From positions 1,240,001 through 1,304,000 of the forward strand of contig NZ_CP011456.1 of the NCBI RefSeq assembly GCF_001277295.1: 64,000 nt of DNA. The letters are read 5' to 3'. The stretch comes from Anabaena sp. WA102 (GTDB taxonomy: Bacteria; Cyanobacteriota; Cyanobacteriia; Cyanobacteriales; Nostocaceae). The notes below the pieces were generated by a model. That model made no database searches. It had not been told where the DNA came from and saw only the letters and a program-made list of their open reading frames with translations. This document shows positions 16,553-25,070 of this stretch, piece by piece. The position numbers were made by a program, and so were the translations under genes. The first letter of the stretch is position 1; every line of letters begins with the position of its first letter.

Positions 16553-17992
16553 ATGAGCGCATCCGTCACCACCTTAGTCAACCAACCTTACAAGTACGGC
16601 TTTGTTACCGATATTGAAGCCGATACTATTCCCCGTGGGTTAAGCGAAGATGTTGTCCGCCTGATTTCCGCCAAAAAGAATGAACCGGAATTTATGCTGG
16701 AATATCGTCTCCGAGCATATCATCAATGGCTGAAAATGACAGAACCAACTTGGTCTCATGTCCAATATCCGCCTATTAATTATCAGGATATTATTTATTA
16801 TTCCGCACCGAAACAAAAGAAAGCCAAACTCAACAGTTTAGATGAAGTTGATCCAACTTTATTGGAAACCTTTGCAAAATTGGGTATTCCTTTAAATGAA
16901 CAAAAGCGATTAACTAATGTTGCTGTTGATGCGATTTTTGATAGTGTTTCTGTTGCGACTACATATAAAGAAAAACTTGCCAAAGATGGCGTAATTTTCT
17001 GTTCTTTTTCGGAAGCTTTACAAGAACACCCAGAATTAATTAAAAAATATTTGGGTAGCGTTGTTCCCATTGCTGATAATTATTTCGCAGCTTTAAATGC
17101 GGCTGTATTTAGTGATGGTTCTTTCGTTTATATTCCCAAAGGCTTAAAATGTCCGATGGAATTGTCTACATATTTCCGCATTAATACCGGAGATACAGGA
17201 CAATTTGAACGGACTTTAATTGTCGCCGAAGAAGGAAGTTATGTTTCTTATTTAGAAGGTTGTACAGCACCAATGTACGACAGCAACCAATTACACGCGG
17301 CGGTTGTAGAATTGGTGGCTTTAGATAATGCGGAAATTAAATATTCTACCGTGCAGAACTGGTACGCTGGTGATGTTAATGGTAAAGGTGGAATTTACAA
17401 CTTTGTAACTAAACGTGGTTTGTGTCAAGGTGTGAATTCTAAGATCTCTTGGACTCAAGTAGAAACCGGTTCTGCGATTACTTGGAAGTATCCCAGTTGT
17501 GTTTTAATTGGTGATAATTCTGTGGGTGAATTTTACTCGGTTGCATTAACAAATAATATGCAGCAAGCTGATACTGGAAGTAAGATGATTCACGTGGGGA
17601 AAAATACCCGCAGTACAATTATTTCTAAAGGTATTTCTGCTGGTAAATCTAGCAATAGTTACCGGGGTTTGGTGAAGATTAATCCCACTGCTAAGGGTGC
17701 GAGAAATTATTCTCAATGTGATTCGATGTTAATTGGTGATAATGCTCAAGCTAATACTTTTCCTTATATTCAAGTTCAGAATAATACGGGTAAGGTTGAA
17801 CATGAGGCTTCTACTTCTAAAATTGGTGAAGATCAATTATTCTTTTTTGCTCAACGGGGTATTTCTTCGGAAGATGCTATTTCGATGATGATTAGCGGTT
17901 TCTGTAAGGATGTTTTTAATCAGCTTCCTATGGAGTTTGCTGTTGAGGCTGATAAGTTGTTGAGTCTGAAACTAGAGGGTAGTGTGGGTTAA
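16553..17992 (+). CDS. sufB: SufB, Fe-S cluster scaffold subunit
   Basis: The 479-residue protein is the SufB subunit of the SufBC2D scaffold that assembles Fe-S clusters with ATP from SufC. Family stretches include KYGFVTDIEADTIPRGL at the start, VFSDGSFVYIPKGLKCPMEL, YLEGCTAPMYD, the WTQVETGSAITWKYPSCVL beta-helix part and HEASTSKIGEDQLFFF near the C-terminus. Length is typical. It is the first gene of sufBCDS, 51 bp ahead of sufC, and is controlled by SufR from the divergent upstream region. Confidence 0.97.
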   Translation: MSASVTTLVNQPYKYGFVTDIEADTIPRGLSEDVVRLISAKKNEPEFMLEYRLRAYHQWLKMTEPTWSHVQYPPINYQDIIYYSAPKQKKAKLNSLDEVDPTLLETFAKLGIPLNEQKRLTNVAVDAIFDSVSVATTYKEKLAKDGVIFCSFSEALQEHPELIKKYLGSVVPIADNYFAALNAAVFSDGSFVYIPKGLKCPMELSTYFRINTGDTGQFERTLIVAEEGSYVSYLEGCTAPMYDSNQLHAAVVELVALDNAEIKYSTVQNWYAGDVNGKGGIYNFVTKRGLCQGVNSKISWTQVETGSAITWKYPSCVLIGDNSVGEFYSVALTNNMQQADTGSKMIHVGKNTRSTIISKGISAGKSSNSYRGLVKINPTAKGARNYSQCDSMLIGDNAQANTFPYIQVQNNTGKVEHEASTSKIGEDQLFFFAQRGISSEDAISMMISGFCKDVFNQLPMEFAVEADKLLSLKLEGSVG

Positions 17993-17996
17993 GAAA

Positions 17997-18036
17997 ACGA
18001 ACCACAGAGGCACAGAGTACGCAGAGAAAGAGAGGA
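17997..18036 (+). repeat. ACGAACCACAGAG-type dispersed repeat, copy 1
   Basis: ACGAACCACAGAGGCACAGA and following GCAGAGAAAGAGAGG lie between sufB and sufC; related copies sit inside sufD (19465-19500) and, inverted, between sufD and sufS (20251-20294). The purine-rich end of this copy also supplies the sufC ribosome binding region. Confidence 0.75.
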
Positions 18037-18043
18037 AGAGAAG

Positions 18044-18829
18044 ATGATTGTTGAGAATAGTGATTTGATTTTGTCGGTTAAGGATTTGACGGCTGATGTT
18101 GATGGAACTCAGATTTTGAAGGGGTTGAATTTGGAGGTTCGCGCTGGGGAAGTTCACGCGATTATGGGTCCAAATGGTTCTGGGAAGAGTACGTTTTCTA
18201 AGGTGTTAGCGGGACATCCAGCTTATACTGTTACTGGTGGTGAGGTGATTTTCCAGGGACAAAATCTTTTGGATATGGAAGCCGCAGACAGGGCTAGGAG
18301 TGGTGTGTTTTTAGCTTTTCAATATCCTCTGGAAATTCCTGGTGTGAGTAATTTGGATTTTTTACGGGTGGCTTATAATTCTCGTCGGAAGGCTCAAGGT
18401 TTAGAAGAGGTTGACGCTTTCGATTTTGATGATTTGGTTGAGGAAAAGTTGGATGTTGTGAAGATGAATTCTTCTTTTCTGAACCGCAGTGTGAATGAGG
18501 GTTTCTCCGGTGGGGAAAAGAAGCGGAATGAAATTCTGCAAATGGCAATTTTAGAACCAAAGTTAGCGATTTTGGATGAAACTGATTCTGGTTTGGATAT
18601 TGATGCTCTGAAAATTGTCGCTAATGGTGTTAATCAGTTAACTAATGCTGAAAATGCGACGATTATGATTACTCACTATCAGCGTCTTTTAGATTATATT
18701 GTCCCTGATTTTGTTCACGTTATGGCGCAGGGACAAATTATTAGAAGTGGTGGTAAGGAGTTGGCTCTTGAGTTGGAATCTCGCGGTTATGATTGGGTTC
18801 TAGAAGAAGCTTTGGGAGTGGGTGTGTAA
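18044..18829 (+). CDS. sufC: SufC, ATPase of the Suf scaffold
   Basis: A 261-residue ABC-type ATPase: Walker A GPNGSGKST at residues 42-50, Q-loop in LAFQYPLEIPG, signature FSGGEKKRNEILQM, Walker B LAILDETDSGLD and the switch His in ITHYQRL. These are the SufC versions of the motifs. It forms SufBC2D with SufB and SufD. Its TAA stop overlaps the sufD ATG by one base (TAATG), so translation is coupled. Confidence 0.97.
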   Translation: MIVENSDLILSVKDLTADVDGTQILKGLNLEVRAGEVHAIMGPNGSGKSTFSKVLAGHPAYTVTGGEVIFQGQNLLDMEAADRARSGVFLAFQYPLEIPGVSNLDFLRVAYNSRRKAQGLEEVDAFDFDDLVEEKLDVVKMNSSFLNRSVNEGFSGGEKKRNEILQMAILEPKLAILDETDSGLDIDALKIVANGVNQLTNAENATIMITHYQRLLDYIVPDFVHVMAQGQIIRSGGKELALELESRGYDWVLEEALGVGV

Positions 18830-20178
18830 TGTCTATTCCAATTAATGTAGAGACGTTTCATGAAACGTCTCTACAACAAAATCTATTAGATAGAGATGCT
18901 TTTTTAAGTGGTTTATTAAGTCGGGTAACTACTACAAAACAAGATGGTTGGTTACAGGATTTGCGCGACGGTGCTGTTAATTGGGTGCGTCATTCTGTTA
19001 TCCCCAATACCCGCGAGGAAGAATGGCGATTTACTGATTTATCACCTCTCAAACAGGTAACATTCAATAATAATGTAGAGACGTTCCATGGAACGTCTCT
19101 ACAATCCATGATTTTACCTGAAGTTTCTCAGCGGTTAGTTTTTGTAAATGGTGTTTATGCACCTGATTTATCTAATACTGAAGATTTACCTGCTGGTTTG
19201 AAAGTTGGTAATTTGGATGTTTTACCTGGTGAAGTTGTTCAGGAATATTTAGCGCAAGCTGAAGGTGCTAAAGAAGTTTTTACGGCTTTAAATACTGCGG
19301 CTCTAAATGATGTCGCGGTGGTATGGGTTGCTAAAAATGTGGTTGTGGAAACTCCTATTCATTTACTTTTTGTTTCTGTTTCTGGTGAGTCTCCAACTAT
19401 TTCCCAACCTCGTGTTTTAGTGGTAGCTGAAAGTAATTCTCAGGTGGGTTTGATTGAGGAATATACGAACCACAGAGACACGGAGAACACAGAGAAGGAA
19501 GTCTATTTTACTAATGGGGTAACGGAAATCTGGGTAAATGAAAATGCTCAGGTGAGTCATAATAGGGTTGTGCGGGAAGGTGCAGCGGCTTTTCATGTTG
19601 GGAAAACTGCTGTTACTCAGGCGCGATATAGTCGTTATAATTGTAATGCGGTGACGGTTGGGGGGAAAATCTCTCGTCACAATTTGGAGATTTTGCAAAC
19701 TGGTGAACAAACGGAAACGACGCTGAATGGTTTGACTGTGATTGCTGATAATCAATTGGCTGATACTCACAGTGCTTTGTCTTTAAATCATCCACATGGT
19801 GTGAGCAAACAGTTACATAAGTGCATCATAGGCGATCGCGCTCATGGTGTCTTCAATGGTAAAATATTTGTTCCTAAACTGGCGCAATTAACTAACGCAT
19901 CTCAATTAAATCGCAATTTGCTATTATCATCTAAGTCCAGAATTGACACCAAACCTCAATTGGAAATCACTGCTGATAATGTTAAATGCGCTCATGGTGC
20001 TACTGTCAGTCAGTTGGAAGATGATCAAATATTCTACCTGCAAAGTCGCGGCATTGATGAAAATAATGCTCGCAAATTATTAGTTAATGGTTTCGCAATG
20101 GAAATTATTAACTTTATCCCTGTTCCTTCTTTGCGTGAGAGTTTGTTGAAAACTGTTACAAGTCTCACCAATAAATGA
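18829..20178 (+). CDS. sufD: SufD, scaffold subunit, with repeat-derived inserts
   Basis: The 449-residue protein is the SufD partner of SufB and SufC. Family features are WRFTDLSPL near residue 65, LNTAALNDVAVVWVAKNV, the beta-helix with HSALSLNHPHGVSKQLHKCI and the C-terminal DDQIFYLQSRGIDENNARKLL. The frame starts at the ATG overlapping the sufC stop; upstream in-frame starts inside sufC are rejected. Three stretches come from mobile repeats read in frame: NVETFHETSLQQN (residues 6-18), NVETFHGTSLQS (about 82-93) and YTNHRDTENTEKEV (about 212-225). They keep the frame open and lie at the N-terminus or in loops, so the protein is probably functional. Confidence 0.93.
   Translation: MSIPINVETFHETSLQQNLLDRDAFLSGLLSRVTTTKQDGWLQDLRDGAVNWVRHSVIPNTREEEWRFTDLSPLKQVTFNNNVETFHGTSLQSMILPEVSQRLVFVNGVYAPDLSNTEDLPAGLKVGNLDVLPGEVVQEYLAQAEGAKEVFTALNTAALNDVAVVWVAKNVVVETPIHLLFVSVSGESPTISQPRVLVVAESNSQVGLIEEYTNHRDTENTEKEVYFTNGVTEIWVNENAQVSHNRVVREGAAAFHVGKTAVTQARYSRYNCNAVTVGGKISRHNLEILQTGEQTETTLNGLTVIADNQLADTHSALSLNHPHGVSKQLHKCIIGDRAHGVFNGKIFVPKLAQLTNASQLNRNLLLSSKSRIDTKPQLEITADNVKCAHGATVSQLEDDQIFYLQSRGIDENNARKLLVNGFAMEIINFIPVPSLRESLLKTVTSLTNK
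18847..18874. repeat. 28-bp GTAGAGACG palindrome, copy 1 inside sufD
   Basis: GTAGAGACGTTTCA followed by its exact reverse complement. It encodes VETFHETSL in the sufD frame. Copies 2 and 3 are at 19075-19102 and 29595-29622; the centre varies (TTTCATGAAA versus TTCCATGGAA) while remaining self-complementary. Confidence 0.9.
19075..19102. repeat. 28-bp GTAGAGACG palindrome, copy 2 inside sufD
   Basis: GTAGAGACGTTCCA followed by its exact reverse complement, read as VETFHGTSL in the sufD frame. It is identical in sequence to the intergenic copy at 29595-29622. Confidence 0.9.
19465..19500 (+). repeat. ACGAACCACAGAG-type repeat, copy 2 inside sufD
   Basis: ACGAACCACAGAGACACGGA and following GAACACAGAGAAGGA, a copy of the dispersed repeat at 17997-18036, translated as NHRDTENTEKE within SufD. 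Confidence 0.8.
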
Positions 20179-20363
20179 TAAAACTTCGGGAACTCACCCC
20201 TAAAAAAGGTGAGTAAACCCCGCACCTACTAACACAAAAAGCTCTAAAACTTTCTTTCTCTGTGTCCTCTGTGCCTCTGTGGTTCGTTCTTCTTAAATTC
20301 TGCAATACTCCTAAATTCTAGTTATTATTCTGAACATCTAAACTCCTGAACTTCTTCTTCAAC
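20179..20363. other. sufD-sufS spacer with inverted repeat copy
   Basis: The 185-bp spacer holds an inverted copy of the ACGAACCACAGAG repeat at 20251-20294 (TTTCTCTGTGTCCTCTGTGC and CTCTGTGGTTCGT). A hairpin-like ACTCACCCCTAAAAAAGGTGAGT (about 20191-20213) lies before it and may attenuate read-through into sufS. Confidence 0.6.
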
Positions 20364-21629
20364 ATGACCATCACTTCTACCAAATCTCTGGCTGATAAAG
20401 TTCGTTCTGACTTCCCCATTTTACATCAGGAAGTCCACGGTAAACCCCTGGTTTATCTCGATAATGCAGCTACTTCTCAAAAGCCTTTGTTCGTGTTAAA
20501 TGCTTGGCGTGATTATTATGAACAATATAATTCTAATGTTCATCGTGGCGCACATTTTCTCAGCGGAAAAGCTACTGATGCTTATGAGGGTGCGCGTGAT
20601 AAAATCGCTAAATTCATTAATGCCAAATCACGCCAAGAAATTGTGTACACCCGCAATGCAACTGAAGCCATTAACCTAGTCGCTTACAGTTGGGGAATGA
20701 ACAATTTACAGCCAGGAGATGAAATAATTCTCTCGGTTATGGAACACCATAGTAATATTGTTCCTTGGCAATTTGTGGCTCAAAAAACAGGCGCGGTTTT
20801 GAAGTTTGTCGAATTAACACCGGCAGAAACTTTTGATTTGGAACAGTTTAAAAACTTGATTTCTGACAAAACAAAACTAGTGTCTATCGTGCATATTTCT
20901 AATACTTTGGGTTGCATAAATCCAGTTAAAGAAATAGCCGAAATTGCTCACAAATATGGTGCGAAATTCTTACTTGATGCTTGTCAAAGTGTCCCCCATA
21001 CTCCCATTGATGTTCAATCACTTGACTGTGATTGGTTGGTGGCTTCTGGACATAAAATGTGCGCTCCCACTGGCATTGGTTTCTTATATGGTAAGCTGGA
21101 ATTACTAGAAGCAATGCCGCCATTTTTCGGTGGTGGTGAGATGATTGCAGAGGTATTTTTAGACCATTCCACCTATGCAGAATTACCCCATAAATTTGAA
21201 GCGGGTACTCCGGCTATTGGGGAAGCGATCGCCCTTGGTGCAGCGATAGATTATCTTACTAATATTGGTATGGATAAAATCCATGCTTATGAAGCGGAAT
21301 TAACTGCTTATTTGTTCGCGCAATTAGCACAAATACCCCAAATTAGAATCTACGGACCAAAACCCAATGCTGAAGGGGAAGGGAGAGCCGCATTAGCAGC
21401 TTTTACGGCAGAAGGTGTTCACGCTAATGATTTAGCAACATTGTTAGATCAAGAAGGTGTAGCAATTCGTTCTGGACATCATTGCACGCAACCATTACAC
21501 CGTTACTTGAGTTTATCAGGAACTGCACGAGCAAGTTTATCTTTTTACAATACTCGTGAAGAAATTGATGTTTTCATCAAAGCATTGAAGGAGACTTTGG
21601 ACTTTTTTGCTGGTGTGTTTGGCGATTGA
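20364..21629 (+). CDS. sufS: SufS, group II cysteine desulfurase
   Basis: A 421-residue PLP enzyme that takes sulfur from cysteine for Fe-S assembly. The PLP lysine is K231 in ASGHKMCAPTG and the catalytic cysteine is C374 in RSGHHCTQPLH, both typical of SufS. The N-terminal VYLDNAATSQKP and HRGAHFLS segments are standard. It is the fourth gene of sufBCDS, 185 bp after sufD, so a separate promoter or a repeat-expanded spacer is possible. Confidence 0.97.
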   Translation: MTITSTKSLADKVRSDFPILHQEVHGKPLVYLDNAATSQKPLFVLNAWRDYYEQYNSNVHRGAHFLSGKATDAYEGARDKIAKFINAKSRQEIVYTRNATEAINLVAYSWGMNNLQPGDEIILSVMEHHSNIVPWQFVAQKTGAVLKFVELTPAETFDLEQFKNLISDKTKLVSIVHISNTLGCINPVKEIAEIAHKYGAKFLLDACQSVPHTPIDVQSLDCDWLVASGHKMCAPTGIGFLYGKLELLEAMPPFFGGGEMIAEVFLDHSTYAELPHKFEAGTPAIGEAIALGAAIDYLTNIGMDKIHAYEAELTAYLFAQLAQIPQIRIYGPKPNAEGEGRAALAAFTAEGVHANDLATLLDQEGVAIRSGHHCTQPLHRYLSLSGTARASLSFYNTREEIDVFIKALKETLDFFAGVFGD

Positions 21630-21986
21630 CACTCTCACTGTCTTTAGCCACTGAGATTCTTAGTTCAACGAGTCCACTTAACTTAAACCCCTTGCGGTAT
21701 TTAAACCAGAGGTGGTTCTCTCCCCAAGCGTTAACTTTCCCTCAGCGGACAAGGTAGTTGCATCATCTCGTTCCCAGTCAGAGACTGGGAACGAGATGTG
21801 GTAGGGATTTGAGCTTAATTTGACACATATTAGCTTTTGCTTTACCCCTACCCGTAGAATCTTAGCAGTATTGTATTGAATCCTGACCTTAATTAAAATG
21901 TTGCATATACATATACAAAGTTAGTAATTTCTAGGAAAATATGCCATAACAGAAGCGAAGATACTCCGATCATTAGGTGTCTATAG
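21630..21986. other. intergenic region with strong hairpin repeat
   Basis: The 357 bp hold one clear structure: a 16-bp stem with a 3-nt loop at 21764-21798 (arm CATCTCGTTCCCAGTC), a dispersed cyanobacterial hairpin with no T-run. No gene is seen. Confidence 0.7.
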
Positions 21987-22451
21987 ATGAAATATTCTCA
22001 GATTCAATTTAGCCAAAGCCTTGCGGATATTGATCTTTTCCAACTCCAAGAACTGTTTAATCTGGCTGCTTTTTGGGCAAAAGGACGTAGTATTAAGGAT
22101 TGGGGTATAGCTCTTGCTAACAGTGAACCTGTTATTTCTATCTGGGATAGGGAATTATTAATTGGTTTTGCTAGAGCCACCTCTGATGGCATCTATCGCG
22201 CTACAATTTGGGATGTTGTCATTCATCCAGATTATCAAGGTAACGGTTTGGGTAGCAAGTTGGTGGAAACGGTTTTAAGTCATCCCCGAATGCAGAAGGT
22301 AGAGCGTGTATACTTAATGACAACGCATCAACGGGAATTTTATGAAAAGATTGGTTTTCGAGTCAATAATACCACGACAATGGTTTTAAATAATCAATCT
22401 AATTTTGATGCTTTTGTCAGTGAGGAGATTTGTTTGCAAGAGTCCCTGTAG
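21987..22451 (+). CDS. GNAT family N-acetyltransferase
   Basis: A 154-residue GNAT protein. The acetyl-CoA binding motif A is WDVVIHPDYQGNGLGSKLVE with Q84-x-x-G-x-G89, followed by RVYLMTTHQREFYEKIGF, the usual motif B. The N-terminal part (LFNLAAFWAKGRS) is the variable substrate side. Substrate is unknown. Its last 35 bp overlap the 3' end of the converging kinase-like gene, a tail-to-tail overlap. Confidence 0.85.
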   Translation: MKYSQIQFSQSLADIDLFQLQELFNLAAFWAKGRSIKDWGIALANSEPVISIWDRELLIGFARATSDGIYRATIWDVVIHPDYQGNGLGSKLVETVLSHPRMQKVERVYLMTTHQREFYEKIGFRVNNTTTMVLNNQSNFDAFVSEEICLQESL

Positions 22452-23325
22452 GTATGGATATTTGCAGTCTAGTTAACTGCGATGTTTCTTCCTGGTTGGT
22501 GGGAAAAGGCAAAATTTCTAATTTTCCTCCCATCAATTCTACCAAACGTTGATTGAGTGAAAGTTTCATTCCTGGTGACAAATCTATATTTTCTTGAGTT
22601 GTTTGAAGTTCTGATTTCATCAAATGCAGAGATTCATTTGTGATTACGGTATCAGTGGGTACGTCTAACCAAATATTGGCAAAATTACCTGGAGATTGTA
22701 AATTGCCAGAAAGATATATATTCCCTTCTTCCATGTTAGCAATTGTTGTATTTATCAAATTGATTAATACTTGTTTGAGCCAATGGTAATCTGTCAAAAT
22801 CTGAATTTCTGGATCTGAGGGTGATAAAATAAAAGGATAATTGCGGTTAACGGCTAATAAATAAGTTAGTTCATAAACTTCCTGGAGAAATTCACTTAAT
22901 TGAAAAGCCTGAATATCTAATTTATTTCTACCAGATTCAATTTTGGAAACATTGAGAATTTCATCAATTATTTTTAATAATTTCAGAGATTTTTCGTAAG
23001 CTTGTCCGATAAATTCTCGCTCTTCTTGGGGATTTTCACACAAATCTGCCAAAATCAGTTGATGTAAACCCATCATACTCCCTAGAGGCGATCGCAATTC
23101 ATGACCAATCCTGGCTAAAAACCCCCCTTGAAATTGGCTCATTTCCCGCGCCTGATAGTAGGCTAATTGGGTTTGCTCTAATTCTGCCAAAAGTGGGTTT
23201 TCTGGCTGTTGTGGAGCATTTTCCACCGTAACAGATGCCGATTTGCTAGACTGAAGGAATAATTTACAAAAACCTATTCCTAATCCTATTCCTGCGCCTA
23301 AATATAGCCAGTTACTAAAATTCAT
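22417..23325 (-). CDS. membrane-anchored histidine kinase-like protein with degenerate ATPase domain
   Basis: From MNFSNWLYLG the protein has 302 residues: one N-terminal membrane helix (5-25), a short linker, a HisKA domain with the phospho-His at H75 in GHELRSPLGSM, and a HATPase-like domain. The N-box survives only as VLINLINTTIANM (N189, N192) and no DxGxG G1 box is present; the G2-like part reads SPGMKLSLNQRLVELMGGKLEI. It may be a pseudokinase or scaffold. The start lies inside the tsaC 3' end (11-bp overlap), indicating an operon with tsaC; the longer frame from 23388 is less likely. Confidence 0.75.
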   Translation of the reverse strand: MNFSNWLYLGAGIGLGIGFCKLFLQSSKSASVTVENAPQQPENPLLAELEQTQLAYYQAREMSQFQGGFLARIGHELRSPLGSMMGLHQLILADLCENPQEEREFIGQAYEKSLKLLKIIDEILNVSKIESGRNKLDIQAFQLSEFLQEVYELTYLLAVNRNYPFILSPSDPEIQILTDYHWLKQVLINLINTTIANMEEGNIYLSGNLQSPGNFANIWLDVPTDTVITNESLHLMKSELQTTQENIDLSPGMKLSLNQRLVELMGGKLEILPFPTNQEETSQLTRLQISIPTGTLANKSPH

Positions 23326-23899
23326 AATTATCCAATTTAATACTACCTTGTCGTAAAATCTGCCAATTGTTCCCTGTCCATTTAGCAACGGTGGAAGGTA
23401 TTCCCAAACCTTGGTATTCTGTTGATTCTAATGTTAAAACCTCTGGAAATTGAGCTTCTATAGCTGCTTTGGTTTCTAAAGCTGGTTGTCCTGATAAATT
23501 AGCGCTAGTTGTCGCCATTGGACCAGTTTGCGCCAAAATAATTTGAGCAACTGGATGATTTGGAACTCTAATCCCAATAGTAGTCGGTTCAAGAGGATTC
23601 ATGACAGTGGGAATTTTGTCACTAGCTGGTAAAACTAAAGTTAAAGCACCTGGCCAATATTGATTAACAATTTTTTGCCAGATTTGATATTCTCTTTGGC
23701 TACCTTGAACATAATCCCATAAATCTTCAGCTTTGGCAGCCATTAAAATTAAAGGTTTATCAAAACTGCGTTGTTTCGCAGCATAAATTAATTCTGCTTG
23801 TACTGGTATGGTGGCTAATGCAGGGACGGTATCTGTAGGGAAACTGATGAGTTTTCCCGCTTTTGCAGCTTCTATCAGGACTGATAATGAAAGGTTCAT
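23315..23899 (-). CDS. tsaC: TsaC/YrdC L-threonylcarbamoyladenylate synthase
   Basis: A 194-residue YrdC-domain protein that makes threonylcarbamoyl-AMP for t6A37 of tRNAs. Motifs are FPTDTVPALA, KQRSFDKPLILM with the nucleotide-binding K-x-R...KP, IGIRVPNHP and TTSANLSGQPA. The start MNLSLSVLIEAAKAG is chosen; 28 more in-frame upstream codons have no family match. The gene overlaps the kinase-like gene downstream and is divergent from the 23982 gene. Short length is normal for the TsaC form. Confidence 0.93.
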   Translation of the reverse strand: MNLSLSVLIEAAKAGKLISFPTDTVPALATIPVQAELIYAAKQRSFDKPLILMAAKAEDLWDYVQGSQREYQIWQKIVNQYWPGALTLVLPASDKIPTVMNPLEPTTIGIRVPNHPVAQIILAQTGPMATTSANLSGQPALETKAAIEAQFPEVLTLESTEYQGLGIPSTVAKWTGNNWQILRQGSIKLDNYEF

Positions 23900-23981
23900 A
23901 AAGATGGTTTTTCTGCTGGTGTTTTGAGTTAAGGATAATTTTTTTGATATTATTATCATAGTAGAAATGGGGTTTAAAAAC

Positions 23982-24299
23982 ATGACTCAACTAACACCAA
24001 AACAACCAGCAAGAAGAGGAAGAATTTTCCCTGAATTGACTTTATCACCGGAAGAATTGGCTAAACGTAAAGCAGAAGATGAACAATTTTATCAACGTTG
24101 TTGGGCAATTTTTCAAAGATTACTGCCTGAATTGATGAAAGAACATTATAACTCGTATATTGCTGTAGAACCAGATAGCGGTGATTATTTCATTGATCAG
24201 GATATGGAAGTCGCTAGTAAAAAATCACGGGAGAAACATCCTAATGTGATACATTTTCTATTTCGCATCAATGAAACAGGGGTAACAGGAAGAATATGA
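23982..24299 (+). CDS. small hypothetical protein, duplicate copy 1
   Basis: The 105-residue protein (from MTQLTPKQPARRG) has a basic N-terminus, a helix LSPEELAKRKAEDEQFYQR, and a compact domain YIAVEPDSGDYFIDQDMEVASKKSREKHP that recurs in short cyanobacterial proteins placed upstream of retropepsin-like proteases. An upstream ATG at 23967 is possible, but GGGG before 23982 favours the latter. Its TGA overlaps the ATG of the protease gene (ATGA), so the pair is coupled. Function unknown. Confidence 0.65.
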   Translation: MTQLTPKQPARRGRIFPELTLSPEELAKRKAEDEQFYQRCWAIFQRLLPELMKEHYNSYIAVEPDSGDYFIDQDMEVASKKSREKHPNVIHFLFRINETGVTGRI

Positions 24300-24709
24300 T
24301 ACAGGGTTATTTTGGTGATGAGGGGCAGCTTTTCTTTGAAATTGAATTAATTACTGCTGAAGGCTTAAATCTGCCTGTAGATGCTTTATTTGATACTGGA
24401 TTCACAGGCTTTATGGCTATTAATAAACAAGATTTAAGTAGGTGAACACAATAAAACCAAACTGTGTAAAGAAACGTAAAATCGCCCAAACCCTCTTCAC
24501 TCTTGCCTCTTGCCTTTTGCCTTGCCATAACGACAATTTTCAACGCCAACCTACTTATCTATTCAGGTAAAGTGATTTTGGATAATCAAGAGGATGAAAT
24601 TCCTGTTTATGCTGGAGATGAATTAACGGAAATTTTATTGGGTTCAGCGTGGTTGGAGTTTTTGCCTTTGGTGGTGAATTTTCAAGCTGATATTTTGACT
24701 TTAGGATGA
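24296..24709 (+). pseudogene. clan AA aspartic protease copy 1, broken by a MITE
   Basis: The first 46 or so codons read like the intact copy at 25067: FFEIELITAEGLNLPVDALF, with the catalytic D-T-G in DTGFTG, and MAINKQDL. Then a MITE (24435-24557) inserts a stop, and after it the frame resumes as SGKVILDNQEDEIPVYAGDE and LVVNFQADILTLG. About 70 bp corresponding to residues 47-70 of the intact copy are missing. No full-length product can be made. Confidence 0.85.
24435..24557 (-). mobile_element. MITE of the TAAGTAGGT family, copy A
   Basis: The 123-bp element has ends TAAGTAGGT and ACCTACTTA. It is the reverse complement of the copy at 63862-63977 over its whole length, apart from a few changes and one extra TCTTGCC heptamer. 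No reading frame. It interrupts the first protease copy. TA at both ends suggests a TA target. Confidence 0.85.
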
Positions 24710-24752
24710 TTTTTTTGATATTATTATCATAGTAGAAATGGGGTTTAAAAAC

Positions 24753-25070
24753 ATGACTCAACTAACACCAAAACAACCAGCAAGAAGAGGAAGGATTTTC
24801 CCGGAACTGACTTTATCACCGGAAGAATTGGCTAGACGTAAAGCTGAAAATGAGGCAGAGTATCAACGTTATCGAACAATTTTTGAGCGTGTACGTCCTG
24901 AGTTGATCAAAGAACATTATGGTTGGTATATTGCTATTGAGTTAAATAGTGGTGATTATTTAATTGATCAAGATAAAGAAATTGCACATCAAAAAGCCCG
25001 TGATAAATACCCAAATGCTGATCATTGCGTTTTTTGTTTGAATGAATCTGGAGCAACTGGGAGAATATGA
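24753..25070 (+). CDS. small hypothetical protein, duplicate copy 2
   Basis: The 105-residue paralogue of the 23982 gene, with the same TQLTPKQPARRGRIFPELTL start and YIAIELNSGDYLIDQDKEIA centre. The two copies differ mostly in the middle helix (AENEAEYQRYRTIFERVRPE). It overlaps the intact protease gene by ATGA. The conserved coupling suggests the small protein and the protease act together, possibly as a regulator or toxin-antitoxin-like pair, which is inference. Confidence 0.65.
   Translation: MTQLTPKQPARRGRIFPELTLSPEELARRKAENEAEYQRYRTIFERVRPELIKEHYGWYIAIELNSGDYLIDQDKEIAHQKARDKYPNADHCVFCLNESGATGRI

Noticed and set aside
21764..21798. hairpin after sufS as an intrinsic terminator
   Set aside because: The stem is strong but no T-run follows and the sequence is a dispersed repeat; terminator function is not supported.
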